Part shown: in pieces, positions 16,742-25,710 of the stretch
How the letters are laid out: every line of letters begins with the position of its first letter
How positions within the stretch are numbered: position 1 is the first letter of the stretch
Position numbers and translations under genes: made by a program
DNA from: Streptomyces spororaveus
GTDB lineage: Bacteria > Actinomycetota > Actinomycetes > Streptomycetales > Streptomycetaceae
Reading direction: 5' to 3'
Length of the DNA stretch: 64,000 nt
NCBI RefSeq assembly: GCF_016755875.1
Contig: NZ_BNED01000005.1
Location: forward strand, 3,575,001-3,639,000
Notes under the pieces: model-generated
Seen by the model: only the letters and a program-made list of their open reading frames with translations
Database searches by the model: none
Told to the model about the DNA's origin: nothing

Positions 16742-19228
16742 TCAACCGCCCGCCTTGTAACTCGCCGTGGCCTTCTCGAAGACCTCGGTGACTTTGGACT
16801 GCTCGTCCTCCGGACCGGTGACCAGGACGACGTGGTAACTGCCGCCCAGCGCCACGACGAAGTTGCGCGCGAAGACGTTGCGGCCGGTCCCGTCGATCCA
16901 CGTGTACCGGCCCGTAGCCCGCAGTTGCTGACCCACTTTGGTGGTCTTCACATCGCCGACGGTCGACCAGGTGGACGTCCGGTACGGGGTCAGTTCCGGC
17001 TCCTTGTCCTTCTGGTAGGCCGCCGGATCCGGATTGCCCTGGACCTTGTCACGGCCGGGAACGACGGTCAGCACGAACTGCCCGTCGGTGTACCGCACCT
17101 GACCGGACTCATTGATTCCGCGACGCTCCCAGCCGTCGGGCACGGCGATCTCGAAGTGCTCCGGGTCCTGCTGGGTGGTGTAGCCGGCCGGGGCGGGGGC
17201 CGGGGCGGCCGACGATTCGGCGGGCGCCGTCGTCTGCGGGGCGGGCCTGGACTCGGGCGTACCCGAAGGGACCTGGGAGGGGCTGGGCTTCGCCGGTGCC
17301 TGCGTCGTGCTGCCCCGGGCGTCACCCGCGGGCTCCTGGTCGGCGGCCCGGGGCAGGAACAGCATCGCGTACGCCACCCCGCCGGCGAGGAGGACCAGGA
17401 TCCCGACGAGCAGGCTCCGGCCGAGGGCCGGCGGCTTGCGGGGTCCCGCGGGATTGCGGTGCCGCCCGTGGACCTCGCCGCGGCGGCGTACGACGGGCAG
17501 CCGCGCCGGATCCGGCTCCGGCATCGGGAGCGTCGCGAACCCGGCGTCCGGCTCGGGCGCGGACCGTACGAGCGAGCGCAGCCAGCCGCGGAGCTCCTCG
17601 AAGTCGGGCCGCTCGGTGGGGTCCTGGCGCAGCAGCGACTCCACGACCGGCCGGAGCGCACCGCACTCCTCGGCGAAGGCGGGCGGCTCCGCGCAGACCA
17701 TCTCGACCAGCTCGGCGACGCTGTCCTCAGGGTACGGGGCGTGCCCCTGGACCGCGCGGTAGAGCAGGGCGCCGAGCGCCCAGAGGTCGGTGGCGGGCCC
17801 GACGGGGGCGGCGAGCTGCCAGTGTCCGTGCACGGGGCCGGCCTGCTCGGGGGCCCACCGCTCGGTGACGGCCCCGACGACGGCCATCCGGGTCTGCCGC
17901 GCGCGCTCGGCGTCCAGGCCGGTACGGGGGCCGCCGGACCAGCCGTTCGGCCGGGGTCGGCCGGGGGCGGCCGGGGCCGGGGCCTCGGCCTGCCGGTAGC
18001 CCTGGGGCAGGGCGAGTTGGGCGGGCAGGGCGGGGCGCTCGGACTGTTCCTGCGGTGCCGGTTCCGGTTCCGGCACCGGTTCCGGCTGAGGTACGGGTAC
18101 GGGTACGGACGCGGGCTCCGGTTCCGGTTCCGCGGCGGCCGCGGGCAGCTCCGCCCGGCGGGGGGTCGCGCCGTGCCAGGGGGCGGCGACGCCGGTCTCC
18201 GGGCCGCCGTACGGGTACGAGTACCCCTGCGGGAGGGTCGACCCCGCGGGCCTGCGCTCGGGCGGCGCGCCGGCCTCGACTTCGGCGCCCGCCCCGGCCC
18301 TGCGCTCCTCGGTCACCCGGGCGGCGGCCGCCCGGGCCCCGGCCCGGTAGGCGGCGATGGCCCCGGCCCGCGCGGCGGCCTGGAGGTCGGGGCGGTCCTG
18401 CGGCCGGCCGGGGGTGATGTGGTCGGTGTACCGCGGCCCGGTGTCGTAACCGGGGGCCACCAGCGGCGCGTACGCCACGTCGACCGGGTCGGCGGCCGGC
18501 GCCGGGACCGGACCGGGGTCGGGGTCGGGGTCGGGGGCATCGGCAGGGCCGGGGAGCGAGGCCGGAACCGGAGCTCCGACGCCGGGGGTGGCGGTGGCGC
18601 TGGCGCTGACGCTGGCGGCATCCCACCCCGCCCCTCCGCCACCGGAGTCCTCGGCGCTCGGGACGGGGTCGTACCCGCACAGGGCCTCCTCCGCCGCGCC
18701 GGCCGCGAGGCCCGTCAGCACGACGCGCCCGTCCTCACACACCAACACCGTCCGGACGGTGATGTTCCGGTGCGTCCAGCCGTGCGCGTGCAGCACCCTC
18801 AGCGCGGTCAGCACGTCCGACGCCACCTCGGCGGCCCGGTAGGGGCTCAGCGGTTCATCGGCTATCAGCGCGGCCAGCGGCCTGGCCGGGACCAGTTCGC
18901 TCACTATCCACAGCGACTCGCCCTCGGCGAACACGTCGAAGACCTGGTCCAGCCGGGGATGGTCCGGGATCGAAGCCGCCGCCTGTGCCGCCTCGATGGC
19001 GCGGCGCACGGCCGGCAGATCGGCGGGCGAGCGGCGCGCCGCCGGGACGGCCCTCGGCCCGTCCAGCAGCTCCGCGTCCACGACTTCCGGTAACGGCACC
19101 TGCCGTACCAGGACTTCCTGTCCGCTGCGCGTGTCGAAGGCGCGGGTCTCGATCAGTTCGTACTCATCGGACGGCGGCAGGGGCAGGCGGTAGCGGCCGG
19201 CCAGGATCCGGCCCGCGTACTCCTCCAC
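16742..19228 (-). CDS. Ser/Thr kinase-like pseudokinase with large insert
   Basis: 828 residues, with kinase-like N- and C-lobes but no catalytic residues. The catalytic loop reads HRNITVRTVLV instead of HRD....N, and the Mg loop reads VVLTGLA instead of DFG. The glycine loop is absent (LPLPPSDEYELIETRA). A Pro/Ala/Glu-rich, low-complexity insert (about residues 195-450) splits the domain before DLWALGALLYRAVQG. A membrane helix (about 610-630) and an extracellular domain with PDGWERRGINESG follow. GGGGGAGG precedes GTG 19228. It probably acts as a scaffold or regulator for the flanking active kinases. Confidence 0.9.
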   Translation of the reverse strand: MEEYAGRILAGRYRLPLPPSDEYELIETRAFDTRSGQEVLVRQVPLPEVVDAELLDGPRAVPAARRSPADLPAVRRAIEAAQAAASIPDHPRLDQVFDVFAEGESLWIVSELVPARPLAALIADEPLSPYRAAEVASDVLTALRVLHAHGWTHRNITVRTVLVCEDGRVVLTGLAAGAAEEALCGYDPVPSAEDSGGGGAGWDAASVSASATATPGVGAPVPASLPGPADAPDPDPDPGPVPAPAADPVDVAYAPLVAPGYDTGPRYTDHITPGRPQDRPDLQAAARAGAIAAYRAGARAAAARVTEERRAGAGAEVEAGAPPERRPAGSTLPQGYSYPYGGPETGVAAPWHGATPRRAELPAAAAEPEPEPASVPVPVPQPEPVPEPEPAPQEQSERPALPAQLALPQGYRQAEAPAPAAPGRPRPNGWSGGPRTGLDAERARQTRMAVVGAVTERWAPEQAGPVHGHWQLAAPVGPATDLWALGALLYRAVQGHAPYPEDSVAELVEMVCAEPPAFAEECGALRPVVESLLRQDPTERPDFEELRGWLRSLVRSAPEPDAGFATLPMPEPDPARLPVVRRRGEVHGRHRNPAGPRKPPALGRSLLVGILVLLAGGVAYAMLFLPRAADQEPAGDARGSTTQAPAKPSPSQVPSGTPESRPAPQTTAPAESSAAPAPAPAGYTTQQDPEHFEIAVPDGWERRGINESGQVRYTDGQFVLTVVPGRDKVQGNPDPAAYQKDKEPELTPYRTSTWSTVGDVKTTKVGQQLRATGRYTWIDGTGRNVFARNFVVALGGSYHVVLVTGPEDEQSKVTEVFEKATASYKAGG

Positions 19229-19306
19229 ATCGCCTCCCCCGAGTGCGGCGGGCTCCCCATGGCCCCTCCGACACGATACGTCGCCGGGGCCGCCCGCGTC
19301 CCGGGG

Positions 19307-21640
19307 TCAGCCGAGCGGCTGGAAGGTCTCGAAGGCGAGGTTGCGCATCTGGGTGCACTGAGGGCCGTCCCACTGGTCGGCGGCGCAGCTGATCATGATG
19401 GCGTACCCGTGCGTGGCGTCCACCTTGAACCCGCGGTTGAGCACCCGGATCGTGACGCCGTTCTCCTGGCGCTCGAACTCCCAGTCCGCGACGGTCGGGT
19501 AGCCCTTGTACTCCACCGTGTCTATTCGGATCTGCTTGTACCCCCTGCTGCTGGGACCCACGGAGCGGGCGAGCTGGACCCAGGCGGCGCGCGCGTCGTC
19601 GCCGGGCTGTCCGGTGTAGTCGACCTGGATCTTCGGGAAGTCCTTGGCGCGGCTGTAGATGGCGCCCGAGTTCTTGCCCGCCGTCTCCAGGTGCTTGAAG
19701 CCCTCGGGCATCACCATCGAGAAGTGGAACCCGAAGTCCTGCACCAGGGCGAATCCGGCCGGTACGGTACCGCCCGCTCCCCCGGAGGTGGCGCCCTGTC
19801 CCGCGATGGCGGCCGTGGGCTGCTGGCCCTGGCCGGCATCGCCGCCCGTACCGGTGGTGGTACCTGTACCGGTACCGGCTCCGGTGCCCGCGCTGCCGTT
19901 TCCGGCCGTCTCGCCGGTGTTCCCCGAGGGCTTCGGGGAGGTCTCCCCGGTCCCGCCGCTGCCGCTGCCGCTGCCCGGGTCCTTCGGGGCCGAGGCCGCC
20001 GGCGTGGGCTTGCCGCCGCCCTTGCTCTCGTCCTTGGGGTCCTTGTCGTCGCCGCTCAGGGCGTAGACGATGAGCGAGCCGACGACCGCCAGCACCACGA
20101 CCACGGCCGCCGCCGCGAGCACCATGGTGCGGCGCTGCATGACGTCCGTGAGCGGCGCCTTGACGGGGGACGGCTTGGACTTCGGCGGCTCCGCGGCGGA
20201 GGCGGCCGTGGTGGCGGCCGCGGCCGTCGCGGCCTTGCGGGCGGCCTTCAGCGCGGCGCGGGCGCGTTCGCGCTGCTCGCGGTCACGGCGCTCGCGTTCC
20301 TTCTTCGCCGCCCGCTCGGCCGCCTTCTCCGCCTTGTCCGCGGCGGCCTTCTCCACGGCCTCCTTGGCGTCGGCCAGCGAGATCTGCCGGGTCTCCTCCG
20401 CCACCGGAACCGCCACGGGGGCCGGCACGGGCTCGGGCGCCGCGAGGACGGCCGTCAGCATGGCCCGGGTGCGGGCTTCGTCGAGCCGGTGGGTCGGGTC
20501 CTTGGCGAGCAGGCCGTAGATGACCTCGGTCAGCGGACCGGCGTTCTTGGGCGGGTCCACGGGCTCGGTCATCACCGCGGTGAGGGTGGCGAGCGCGGAC
20601 CCCTTGTCGTACGGGGGCACTCCCTCGACGGAGGCGTACAGCAGACCGCCGAGCGACCACATGTCGGCGGGCGGGCCGGGCTTGTGGCCGCGGGCGCGCT
20701 CGGGGGAGATGTAGGAGGGGGCGCCGACGAGCATGCCGGTGGAGGTGACGGAGGGGTCGCCCTCGACCTGCGCGATGCCGAAGTCGGTCAGGACGACACG
20801 GCCGTTGCCGGCGATGAGCACGTTCGAGGGCTTCACGTCCCGGTGCAGGATGCCCTGGCCGTGCGCGGCGCGCAGCACGTCGAGCACCGCGAGGCCGACC
20901 TCGGCGGCGCGGTGCGGCGTGAGGGGGCCGTTCTCCCGTATGAACTCGGCGAGCGAGGCGCCCTCGATGAGCTCCATGACGATCCACGGCCGGCCGTCCT
21001 CGTCGACGACGTCGTAGACGGTGACGGCGCCGCCGCTGCGGATCCGGGCGATGGCCTTGGCCTCGCGGAGGGTACGGGTGATGAGGCGTCGCTTCTCGTC
21101 CTCGTCGACCCCGGTGCTGAAGCGGAGTTCCTTGACGGCGACGGTCCGGCCCAGGGTCTCGTCCTGGGCCCGCCAGACGGTACCCATCCCGCCCTTGCCG
21201 AGGACGGCCCCCAGCCGGTACCGCCCGGCCAGCAGCCGCCCCTCGTCCTGCCCGCTCTCGGCGGCCTTGGCCGCGGCGGCCTTGACGGCGGCGGCCATGG
21301 CATCGGCCTTCTCGACGACAGGATTGACCGCCGGCTTGCCGGCCTCGGCCTTCACGCCCTCAGGCTTGGCCTCGGGCACGGCCTTGCCCGGCCCCGGCTT
21401 CGCGGCCTCGGGCTTCACGTCCTCGGGCTCCGCCGCCGACGCAGCATCAGCCGCAGGCTTCGCACCCTCGGGCGCGGGCACGGCCTTGCCCAGCCCGGGC
21501 TTGCCACCCTCAGGCTTCGCCGCAGGCGTCCCGGCAGCCGAAGCCGCGGCGTCTGCCCCGGACTTCTCGCTGCTGGGCTTCGCCGCAGGCGACCCGGCAG
21601 GCGACCCGGCAGGCGACTCGGTGTGCTCCGGCTTCGACAT
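19307..21640 (-). CDS. Membrane Ser/Thr protein kinase (PknB-like, third of three)
   Basis: 777 residues from ATG 21640, with AGAGGGGAC as the ribosome site; a frame extending to 22300 is not the gene. Residues 1-125 are Ala/Pro/Lys-rich and disordered. The kinase domain is intact: GKGGMGTVW, VAVKELRF, HRDVKPSNVLI, TDFGIAQ and GAPSYISPERAR. A charged coiled region rich in KKERERRDREQRE leads to one membrane helix (MVLAAAAVVVVLAVVGSLIVY). A Gly/Thr-rich stalk and an extracellular domain (about 625-777) related to those of the neighbouring kinases complete it. It should be active and may phosphorylate its neighbours. Confidence 0.92.
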   Translation of the reverse strand: MSKPEHTESPAGSPAGSPAAKPSSEKSGADAAASAAGTPAAKPEGGKPGLGKAVPAPEGAKPAADAASAAEPEDVKPEAAKPGPGKAVPEAKPEGVKAEAGKPAVNPVVEKADAMAAAVKAAAAKAAESGQDEGRLLAGRYRLGAVLGKGGMGTVWRAQDETLGRTVAVKELRFSTGVDEDEKRRLITRTLREAKAIARIRSGGAVTVYDVVDEDGRPWIVMELIEGASLAEFIRENGPLTPHRAAEVGLAVLDVLRAAHGQGILHRDVKPSNVLIAGNGRVVLTDFGIAQVEGDPSVTSTGMLVGAPSYISPERARGHKPGPPADMWSLGGLLYASVEGVPPYDKGSALATLTAVMTEPVDPPKNAGPLTEVIYGLLAKDPTHRLDEARTRAMLTAVLAAPEPVPAPVAVPVAEETRQISLADAKEAVEKAAADKAEKAAERAAKKERERRDREQRERARAALKAARKAATAAAATTAASAAEPPKSKPSPVKAPLTDVMQRRTMVLAAAAVVVVLAVVGSLIVYALSGDDKDPKDESKGGGKPTPAASAPKDPGSGSGSGGTGETSPKPSGNTGETAGNGSAGTGAGTGTGTTTGTGGDAGQGQQPTAAIAGQGATSGGAGGTVPAGFALVQDFGFHFSMVMPEGFKHLETAGKNSGAIYSRAKDFPKIQVDYTGQPGDDARAAWVQLARSVGPSSRGYKQIRIDTVEYKGYPTVADWEFERQENGVTIRVLNRGFKVDATHGYAIMISCAADQWDGPQCTQMRNLAFETFQPLG

Positions 21641-21801
21641 GCGTCCCCTCTGCGATCGTGCCGCTGCTCCGCCTGCCCCAGCGGCTGAGCGACCCGGCGG
21701 CCGGGGCTCGCGATAACCCGCCCCGGCAGAACCCTCATTGTTCCTCACTCCGCAACGGACGGGCGCCCCGGGTCTGCGGTTCCCCCCTCCGCATCCCGGA
21801 G

Positions 21802-23508
21802 TTACAACGGAACGATGTCGGGCGCCCCCAGCCGCGCCGCGTCCGCCGTCTGGTCGTCCGGCTGGCGCTGCGATTCCCGCTCGGCCTGGACCCGCTTCTC
21901 GTAGTGCTCCACTTCCTTCTCGATCTGCTGCTTGTCCCACCCCAGAACCGGAGCCATCAACTCCGCACATTCCCGCGCCGACCGCGTCCCCCGGTCGAAG
22001 GTCTCGATCGAGATCCGCGTCCGCCGCGTCAGCACGTCGTCCAGGTGCCGGGCCCCCTCGTGCGAGGCCGCGTACACGATTTCCGCGCGCAGGTAGTCGT
22101 CCGCCCCGGACACCGGCTCCCGCAGTCCCGGATCGGCGGCCATCAGGTCCAGCAGTTCCTCCGTCAGCGACCCGAAGCGGTTCAACAGGTGTTCCACCCG
22201 CACCACATGAAGGCCCGCCCGGGCCGCGATCCGCGCCCGCCCGTTCCACAGGGCCCGGTACCCCTCCGCCCCCACCAGCGGCACGTCCTCCGTCACGCAT
22301 TCCGCGACGCGCTGGTCCAGGCCGTGCACCGCCTCGTCGACCGCGTCCTTCGCCATGACCCGGTACGTCGTGTACTTGCCGCCGGCGACCACCACCAGCC
22401 CCGGCACCGGGTGCGCCACCGTGTGCTCGCGCGACAGCTTGCTCGTCGCGTCCGACTCCCCGGCCAGCAGCGGCCGCAGGCCCGCGTACACGCCCTGGAC
22501 GTCGTCACGCGTGAGCGGCACCGCCAGCACCGAGTTCACGTGCTCCAGCAGGTAGTCGATGTCGGCGCTCGACGCCGCCGGATGCGCCTTGTCCAGGTCC
22601 CAGTCGGTGTCCGTGGTCCCCACGATCCAGTGCCGGCCCCACGGGATGACGAACAGCACCGACTTCTCGGTCCGCAGGATCAGCCCGGTGCTCGAATGGA
22701 TCCGGTCCTTCGGTACGACCAGATGGATGCCCTTCGAGGCCCGCACGTGGAACTGGCCGCGTTCCCCGATCAGCGCCTGGGTGTCGTCCGTCCACACCCC
22801 CGTCGCGTTCACGACCTGCTTCGCGCGGATCTCGTACTCGACTCCGCCTTCCACGTCCCGTACCCGCGCGCCGACCACCCGTTCGCCCTCGCGCAGGAAG
22901 CCGACGACCCTCGCCCGATTGGCGCAGTGCGCCCCGTACGCGGCGGCCGTGCGCACCAGCGTGGTGACGTAGCGCGCGTCGTCCATCTGGGCGTCGTAGT
23001 ACTGCAGGGCCCCCACCAGTGCGTCCTTGCGGAGCGCCGGCGCCACCCGTAGCGCACGTCCCCGCGACAGGTGCCGGTGCACGGGCAGGCCGCGTCCGTG
23101 GCCGCTGGAGACCGACATCGCGTCGTACATCGCGACGCCCGCTCCGGCGTAGATCCGCTCCCAGCCCTTGTGCTGCAAGGGGTACAGGAAGGGCACGGGC
23201 CTCACCAGGTGCGGGGCGAGGCGCTCCAGCAGCAGGCCGCGCTCCTTCAGCGCCTCGCGCACGAGGGCGAAATCGAGCATCTCCAGGTACCGCAGGCCGC
23301 CGTGGATCAGCTTGCTGGAGCGGCTGGAGGTGCCCGAGGCCCAGTCACGCGCCTCCACCAGCCCGGTCGACAGGCCGCGCGTCACGGCGTCGAGCGCGGT
23401 GCCGGCGCCCACCACGCCCGCGCCCACCACCAGCACGTCCAGTTCCCGCTCGGCCATCCGGGTGAGGGCCTCGGCCCGCTGCACCGGCCCCAGTGTCGCT
23501 GTCCTCAC
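21802..23508 (-). CDS. glpD: Aerobic glycerol-3-phosphate dehydrogenase
   Basis: 568 residues. FAD-binding VLVVGAGVVGAGTALDAVTRG, then SSRSSKLIHGGLRYLE, the GlpD signature, GIHLVVPKDR, and VAGGKYTTYRVMA. It oxidises sn-glycerol-3-phosphate to dihydroxyacetone phosphate and passes electrons to quinone at the membrane. GGGAGGCAGCC precedes GTG 23508. A CAGAAT -10 candidate lies upstream. The glycerol kinase and facilitator genes are not in this window. Confidence 0.95.
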   Translation of the reverse strand: MRTATLGPVQRAEALTRMAERELDVLVVGAGVVGAGTALDAVTRGLSTGLVEARDWASGTSSRSSKLIHGGLRYLEMLDFALVREALKERGLLLERLAPHLVRPVPFLYPLQHKGWERIYAGAGVAMYDAMSVSSGHGRGLPVHRHLSRGRALRVAPALRKDALVGALQYYDAQMDDARYVTTLVRTAAAYGAHCANRARVVGFLREGERVVGARVRDVEGGVEYEIRAKQVVNATGVWTDDTQALIGERGQFHVRASKGIHLVVPKDRIHSSTGLILRTEKSVLFVIPWGRHWIVGTTDTDWDLDKAHPAASSADIDYLLEHVNSVLAVPLTRDDVQGVYAGLRPLLAGESDATSKLSREHTVAHPVPGLVVVAGGKYTTYRVMAKDAVDEAVHGLDQRVAECVTEDVPLVGAEGYRALWNGRARIAARAGLHVVRVEHLLNRFGSLTEELLDLMAADPGLREPVSGADDYLRAEIVYAASHEGARHLDDVLTRRTRISIETFDRGTRSARECAELMAPVLGWDKQQIEKEVEHYEKRVQAERESQRQPDDQTADAARLGAPDIVPL

Positions 23509-23630
23509 GGCTGCCTCCCGTTGGTGCGGATGAGATCCCGCTCACATGCCCCGTTCCACGATTCTGACCGCCCGCACCCACATCAGCCACCGCCTGTGGA
23601 CAACACAACGGTGGCGTTCACCCCAGAATG

Positions 23631-23660
23631 CGACATATCTGTCATATATACGCCTAGTCT
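23631..23660 (+). promoter_or_regulatory. AT-rich promoter/operator region of the sugar-dehydrogenase gene
   Basis: An island of low GC content lies between the divergent glpD and 23738 genes. It holds the imperfect repeats GACATATC and GTCATATAT and ends in a TAGTCT -10 candidate (23655-23660). A second TGACA follows at once, giving a TGTCA/TGACA pair that could bind a regulator. No family can be assigned. Confidence 0.35.
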
Positions 23661-23737
23661 GACATTGCGCCAGCTCCCCTGCCCCCCGGAGAACTTGCGC
23701 GGCAGCCCCCTCATGTCAGGGAAGGGACGGCACCCCC

Positions 23738-24967
23738 ATGCCCGCAGATCTCGCCGTCATCGGACTCGGCCATCTCGGCCTCCCACTCGCCCAGGCGGCC
23801 GTCGCCGCCGGAATCGAGACGGTCGGCTACGACAGCGGTCCGGTCACGGACTCCACCCTCACCGCCGCCGAGATCCGCCGCATGTCGGCGGCCGGCTTCC
23901 GGGTCACCACCAACCCCGCCGAACTCGGCCGGGTCCGCACGGCCGTCATCTGCGCACCCACCCAGCTCGGCGCCGACCGCGCACTGGACCTCTCCGCCGT
24001 CGGCGAGGCCGGCCACGCGCTCGCCGCCCGGCTGCGCCCCCACACCACCGTGATCCTCGAATCCGCCGTCCACCCGGGCGTCACCGAGGACTACCTCCGC
24101 CCGATCCTCGAAGCCGGATCCGGGCTGCGGGCAGGCCGGGACTTCCACCTGGCCTACTCCCCCAGCCGCCACGACCCGGGCAACCGCACCCACGGCATCT
24201 CCAACACCCCCAAGGTGATCGGCGGCCTCACCCCCGCCTGCACGGAGTCCGCGCACGCCTTCTACGCCCGCCTCACCGAGAAGGTGGTCCGCGCCCGCGG
24301 GCTGCGCGAGGCCGAGACCGTACAGCTCCTCGAAACGAACTACCGCCACGTCAACATCGCCCTCATGAACGAGATGGCGGTGCTCTGCCACGACCTCGGC
24401 GTCGACCTGTGGGACGTCATCCGCTGCGCCGAGACCAAGCCCTACGGATTCCAGGCCTTCCGCCCCGGCCCCGGCGTCGGCGGCCACGGCGTCCCGCTCG
24501 ACCCGAACTACCTCCCGCACACCACGCGCACCCCGGGGCACCCCCTGCGCATGGTCGGGCTGGCGCAGGAGATCAACAACCGGATGCCGCAGTACGTCAT
24601 CCAGCGCTCGGCCACCCTGCTGAACGAGCACGGCAAATCCGCCCGCGGGGCCCGCGTCCTGCTCCTCGGCGTCACCTACAAGCCCGACCTGGCCGACCAG
24701 GAGGGCTCCCCGGCCCGCGAGATCGCCAGCCGCCTCCTCGACCTGGGCGCGCTGATCAGCTACCACGACCCGTACATCACGGGCTGGCGGGTCAGGGACC
24801 AGCCGGTCCCCCGCGCCGAGTCGCTGTACGAGGCCGCCGCGAACGCGGACCTGACCATCCTGCTCCAGCACCACCGCACCTACGACCTGCAGGGCCTCGC
24901 CGTGAAGGCCCAGCTGCTCCTGGACACCCGCGGCGCCAGCCCGGTGGGCGCGGCCCACCGCCTCTGA
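23738..24967 (+). CDS. UDP-glucose/GDP-mannose dehydrogenase-family protein with Gly at the catalytic Cys site
   Basis: 409 residues. An N-terminal Rossmann domain (LAVIGLGHLGLPLAQAA), the central helix LLETNYRHVNIALMNEMAVL, and the C-terminal UDP-binding domain (LLLGVTYKPDLADQEGSPA) are complete. The nucleophile of this family lies in GGHC; here codons GGC GGC CAC GGC read GGHG (GPGVGGHGVPLDP). Loss of this Cys should block two-step oxidation to a uronic acid, so the product or role may differ. AAGGGACGG precedes ATG 23738. It is divergent from glpD. Confidence 0.88.
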   Translation: MPADLAVIGLGHLGLPLAQAAVAAGIETVGYDSGPVTDSTLTAAEIRRMSAAGFRVTTNPAELGRVRTAVICAPTQLGADRALDLSAVGEAGHALAARLRPHTTVILESAVHPGVTEDYLRPILEAGSGLRAGRDFHLAYSPSRHDPGNRTHGISNTPKVIGGLTPACTESAHAFYARLTEKVVRARGLREAETVQLLETNYRHVNIALMNEMAVLCHDLGVDLWDVIRCAETKPYGFQAFRPGPGVGGHGVPLDPNYLPHTTRTPGHPLRMVGLAQEINNRMPQYVIQRSATLLNEHGKSARGARVLLLGVTYKPDLADQEGSPAREIASRLLDLGALISYHDPYITGWRVRDQPVPRAESLYEAAANADLTILLQHHRTYDLQGLAVKAQLLLDTRGASPVGAAHRL

Positions 24968-25040
24968 CCTCCGGAAAATCCCCCTACGGAATGTCCGGGG
25001 CCACTGCTAGCCTGCGGCGTCACTTATCTCGCACATACGT

Positions 25041-25072
25041 CCCCCGGGGATGTGCGCGCACATCCCCGGGGG
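25041..25072 (+). repeat. Perfect 32-bp palindrome in a 5' leader
   Basis: CCCCCGGGGATGTGCG (25041-25056) is exactly mirrored at 25057-25072. Upstream GCACAT (25031-25036) can instead pair with ATGTGC (25050-25055), so two mutually exclusive hairpins are possible. The G-run at 25068-25073 that could act as ribosome binding site for ATG 25083 lies inside the palindrome. Confidence 0.6.
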
Positions 25073-25082
25073 GATCTTCCGT

Positions 25083-25553
25083 ATGAGCCAGAACTTCACG
25101 CCGCCCGCGCCCGACTCCTTCACGGCGGCCCCCGCCCCCGCCCCGGCCCGCAGCGGCAACATCGGCCTCGCGATCCTCGGGGCGGCCGTCACCGCCCTGG
25201 TCGCGGGCGCCGCCTACGGCGGTCTCATGGGCGCGATCGAGTACCAGATCGGCTACGCGGCGGCCGGCGTCGGATTCCTGGTCGCCCTCGTCGCGGTCCG
25301 CCTCGGCGGCCGCAACCCGGTCCTCCCGGTCCTGAGCGCCGCGCTGACGCTCGCCGGCGTCTACGCCGGCTACGTCCTGGCCGAGGCGATCGCCATCTCC
25401 AAGGACTACGACGTCACGGTGACCGACCTGCTCACGAGCGAGATCTCCCAGGTGCACCAGTCCTACACGGAGACGTTCGAGCCGATCTCGGTGCTCTTCT
25501 TCGCGATCGGGGCCTACGCCGCCTTCCAGACGGCCCGCAAGGCCGCCGCCTGA
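25083..25553 (+). CDS. Small multi-pass membrane protein
   Basis: 156 residues from ATG 25083; an in-frame ATG at 25050 lies within the palindrome and is less likely. The N-terminus is Pro/Ala-rich. Four hydrophobic segments follow (GLAILGAAVTALVAGAAYGG, AAAGVGFLVALVAVRLG, PVLSAALTLAGVYAGYVLAE and ISVLFFAIGAYAAFQTARK), with an acidic loop (TVTDLLTSEISQVHQ) before the last. No family is recognised with certainty. A TAGCCT box at 25008-25013 could start a leader of about 60 nt carrying the palindrome. The gene faces guaB3 across a shared terminator. Confidence 0.75.
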   Translation: MSQNFTPPAPDSFTAAPAPAPARSGNIGLAILGAAVTALVAGAAYGGLMGAIEYQIGYAAAGVGFLVALVAVRLGGRNPVLPVLSAALTLAGVYAGYVLAEAIAISKDYDVTVTDLLTSEISQVHQSYTETFEPISVLFFAIGAYAAFQTARKAAA

Positions 25554-25655
25554 CGCACCGGCCGTCCCCCGCGGGGCACGGAGCCCGGAGTACCGGCGCC
25601 CGGCGTGCAGGCACGGCCGCCGCCCGCTGAGCGGGCCCACGGCCCCGGACACGCC

Positions 25656-25691
25656 GGAGGGCCGGCACCCCGAGCGGGGTGCCGGCCCTCC
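25656..25691. terminator. Bidirectional terminator, 25083 gene and guaB3
   Basis: A perfect 16-bp stem (GGAGGGCCGGCACCCC, 25656-25671, and its complement, 25676-25691) with a GAGC loop lies between the two convergent genes. Confidence 0.8.
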
Positions 25692-25710
25692 GTGCGTACC
25701 GGGGGAACGG

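Noticed and set aside
21641..22300. A 220-residue N-terminal extension of the third kinase
   Set aside because: It is the antisense shadow of glpD, and AGAGGGGAC sits just before ATG 21640.
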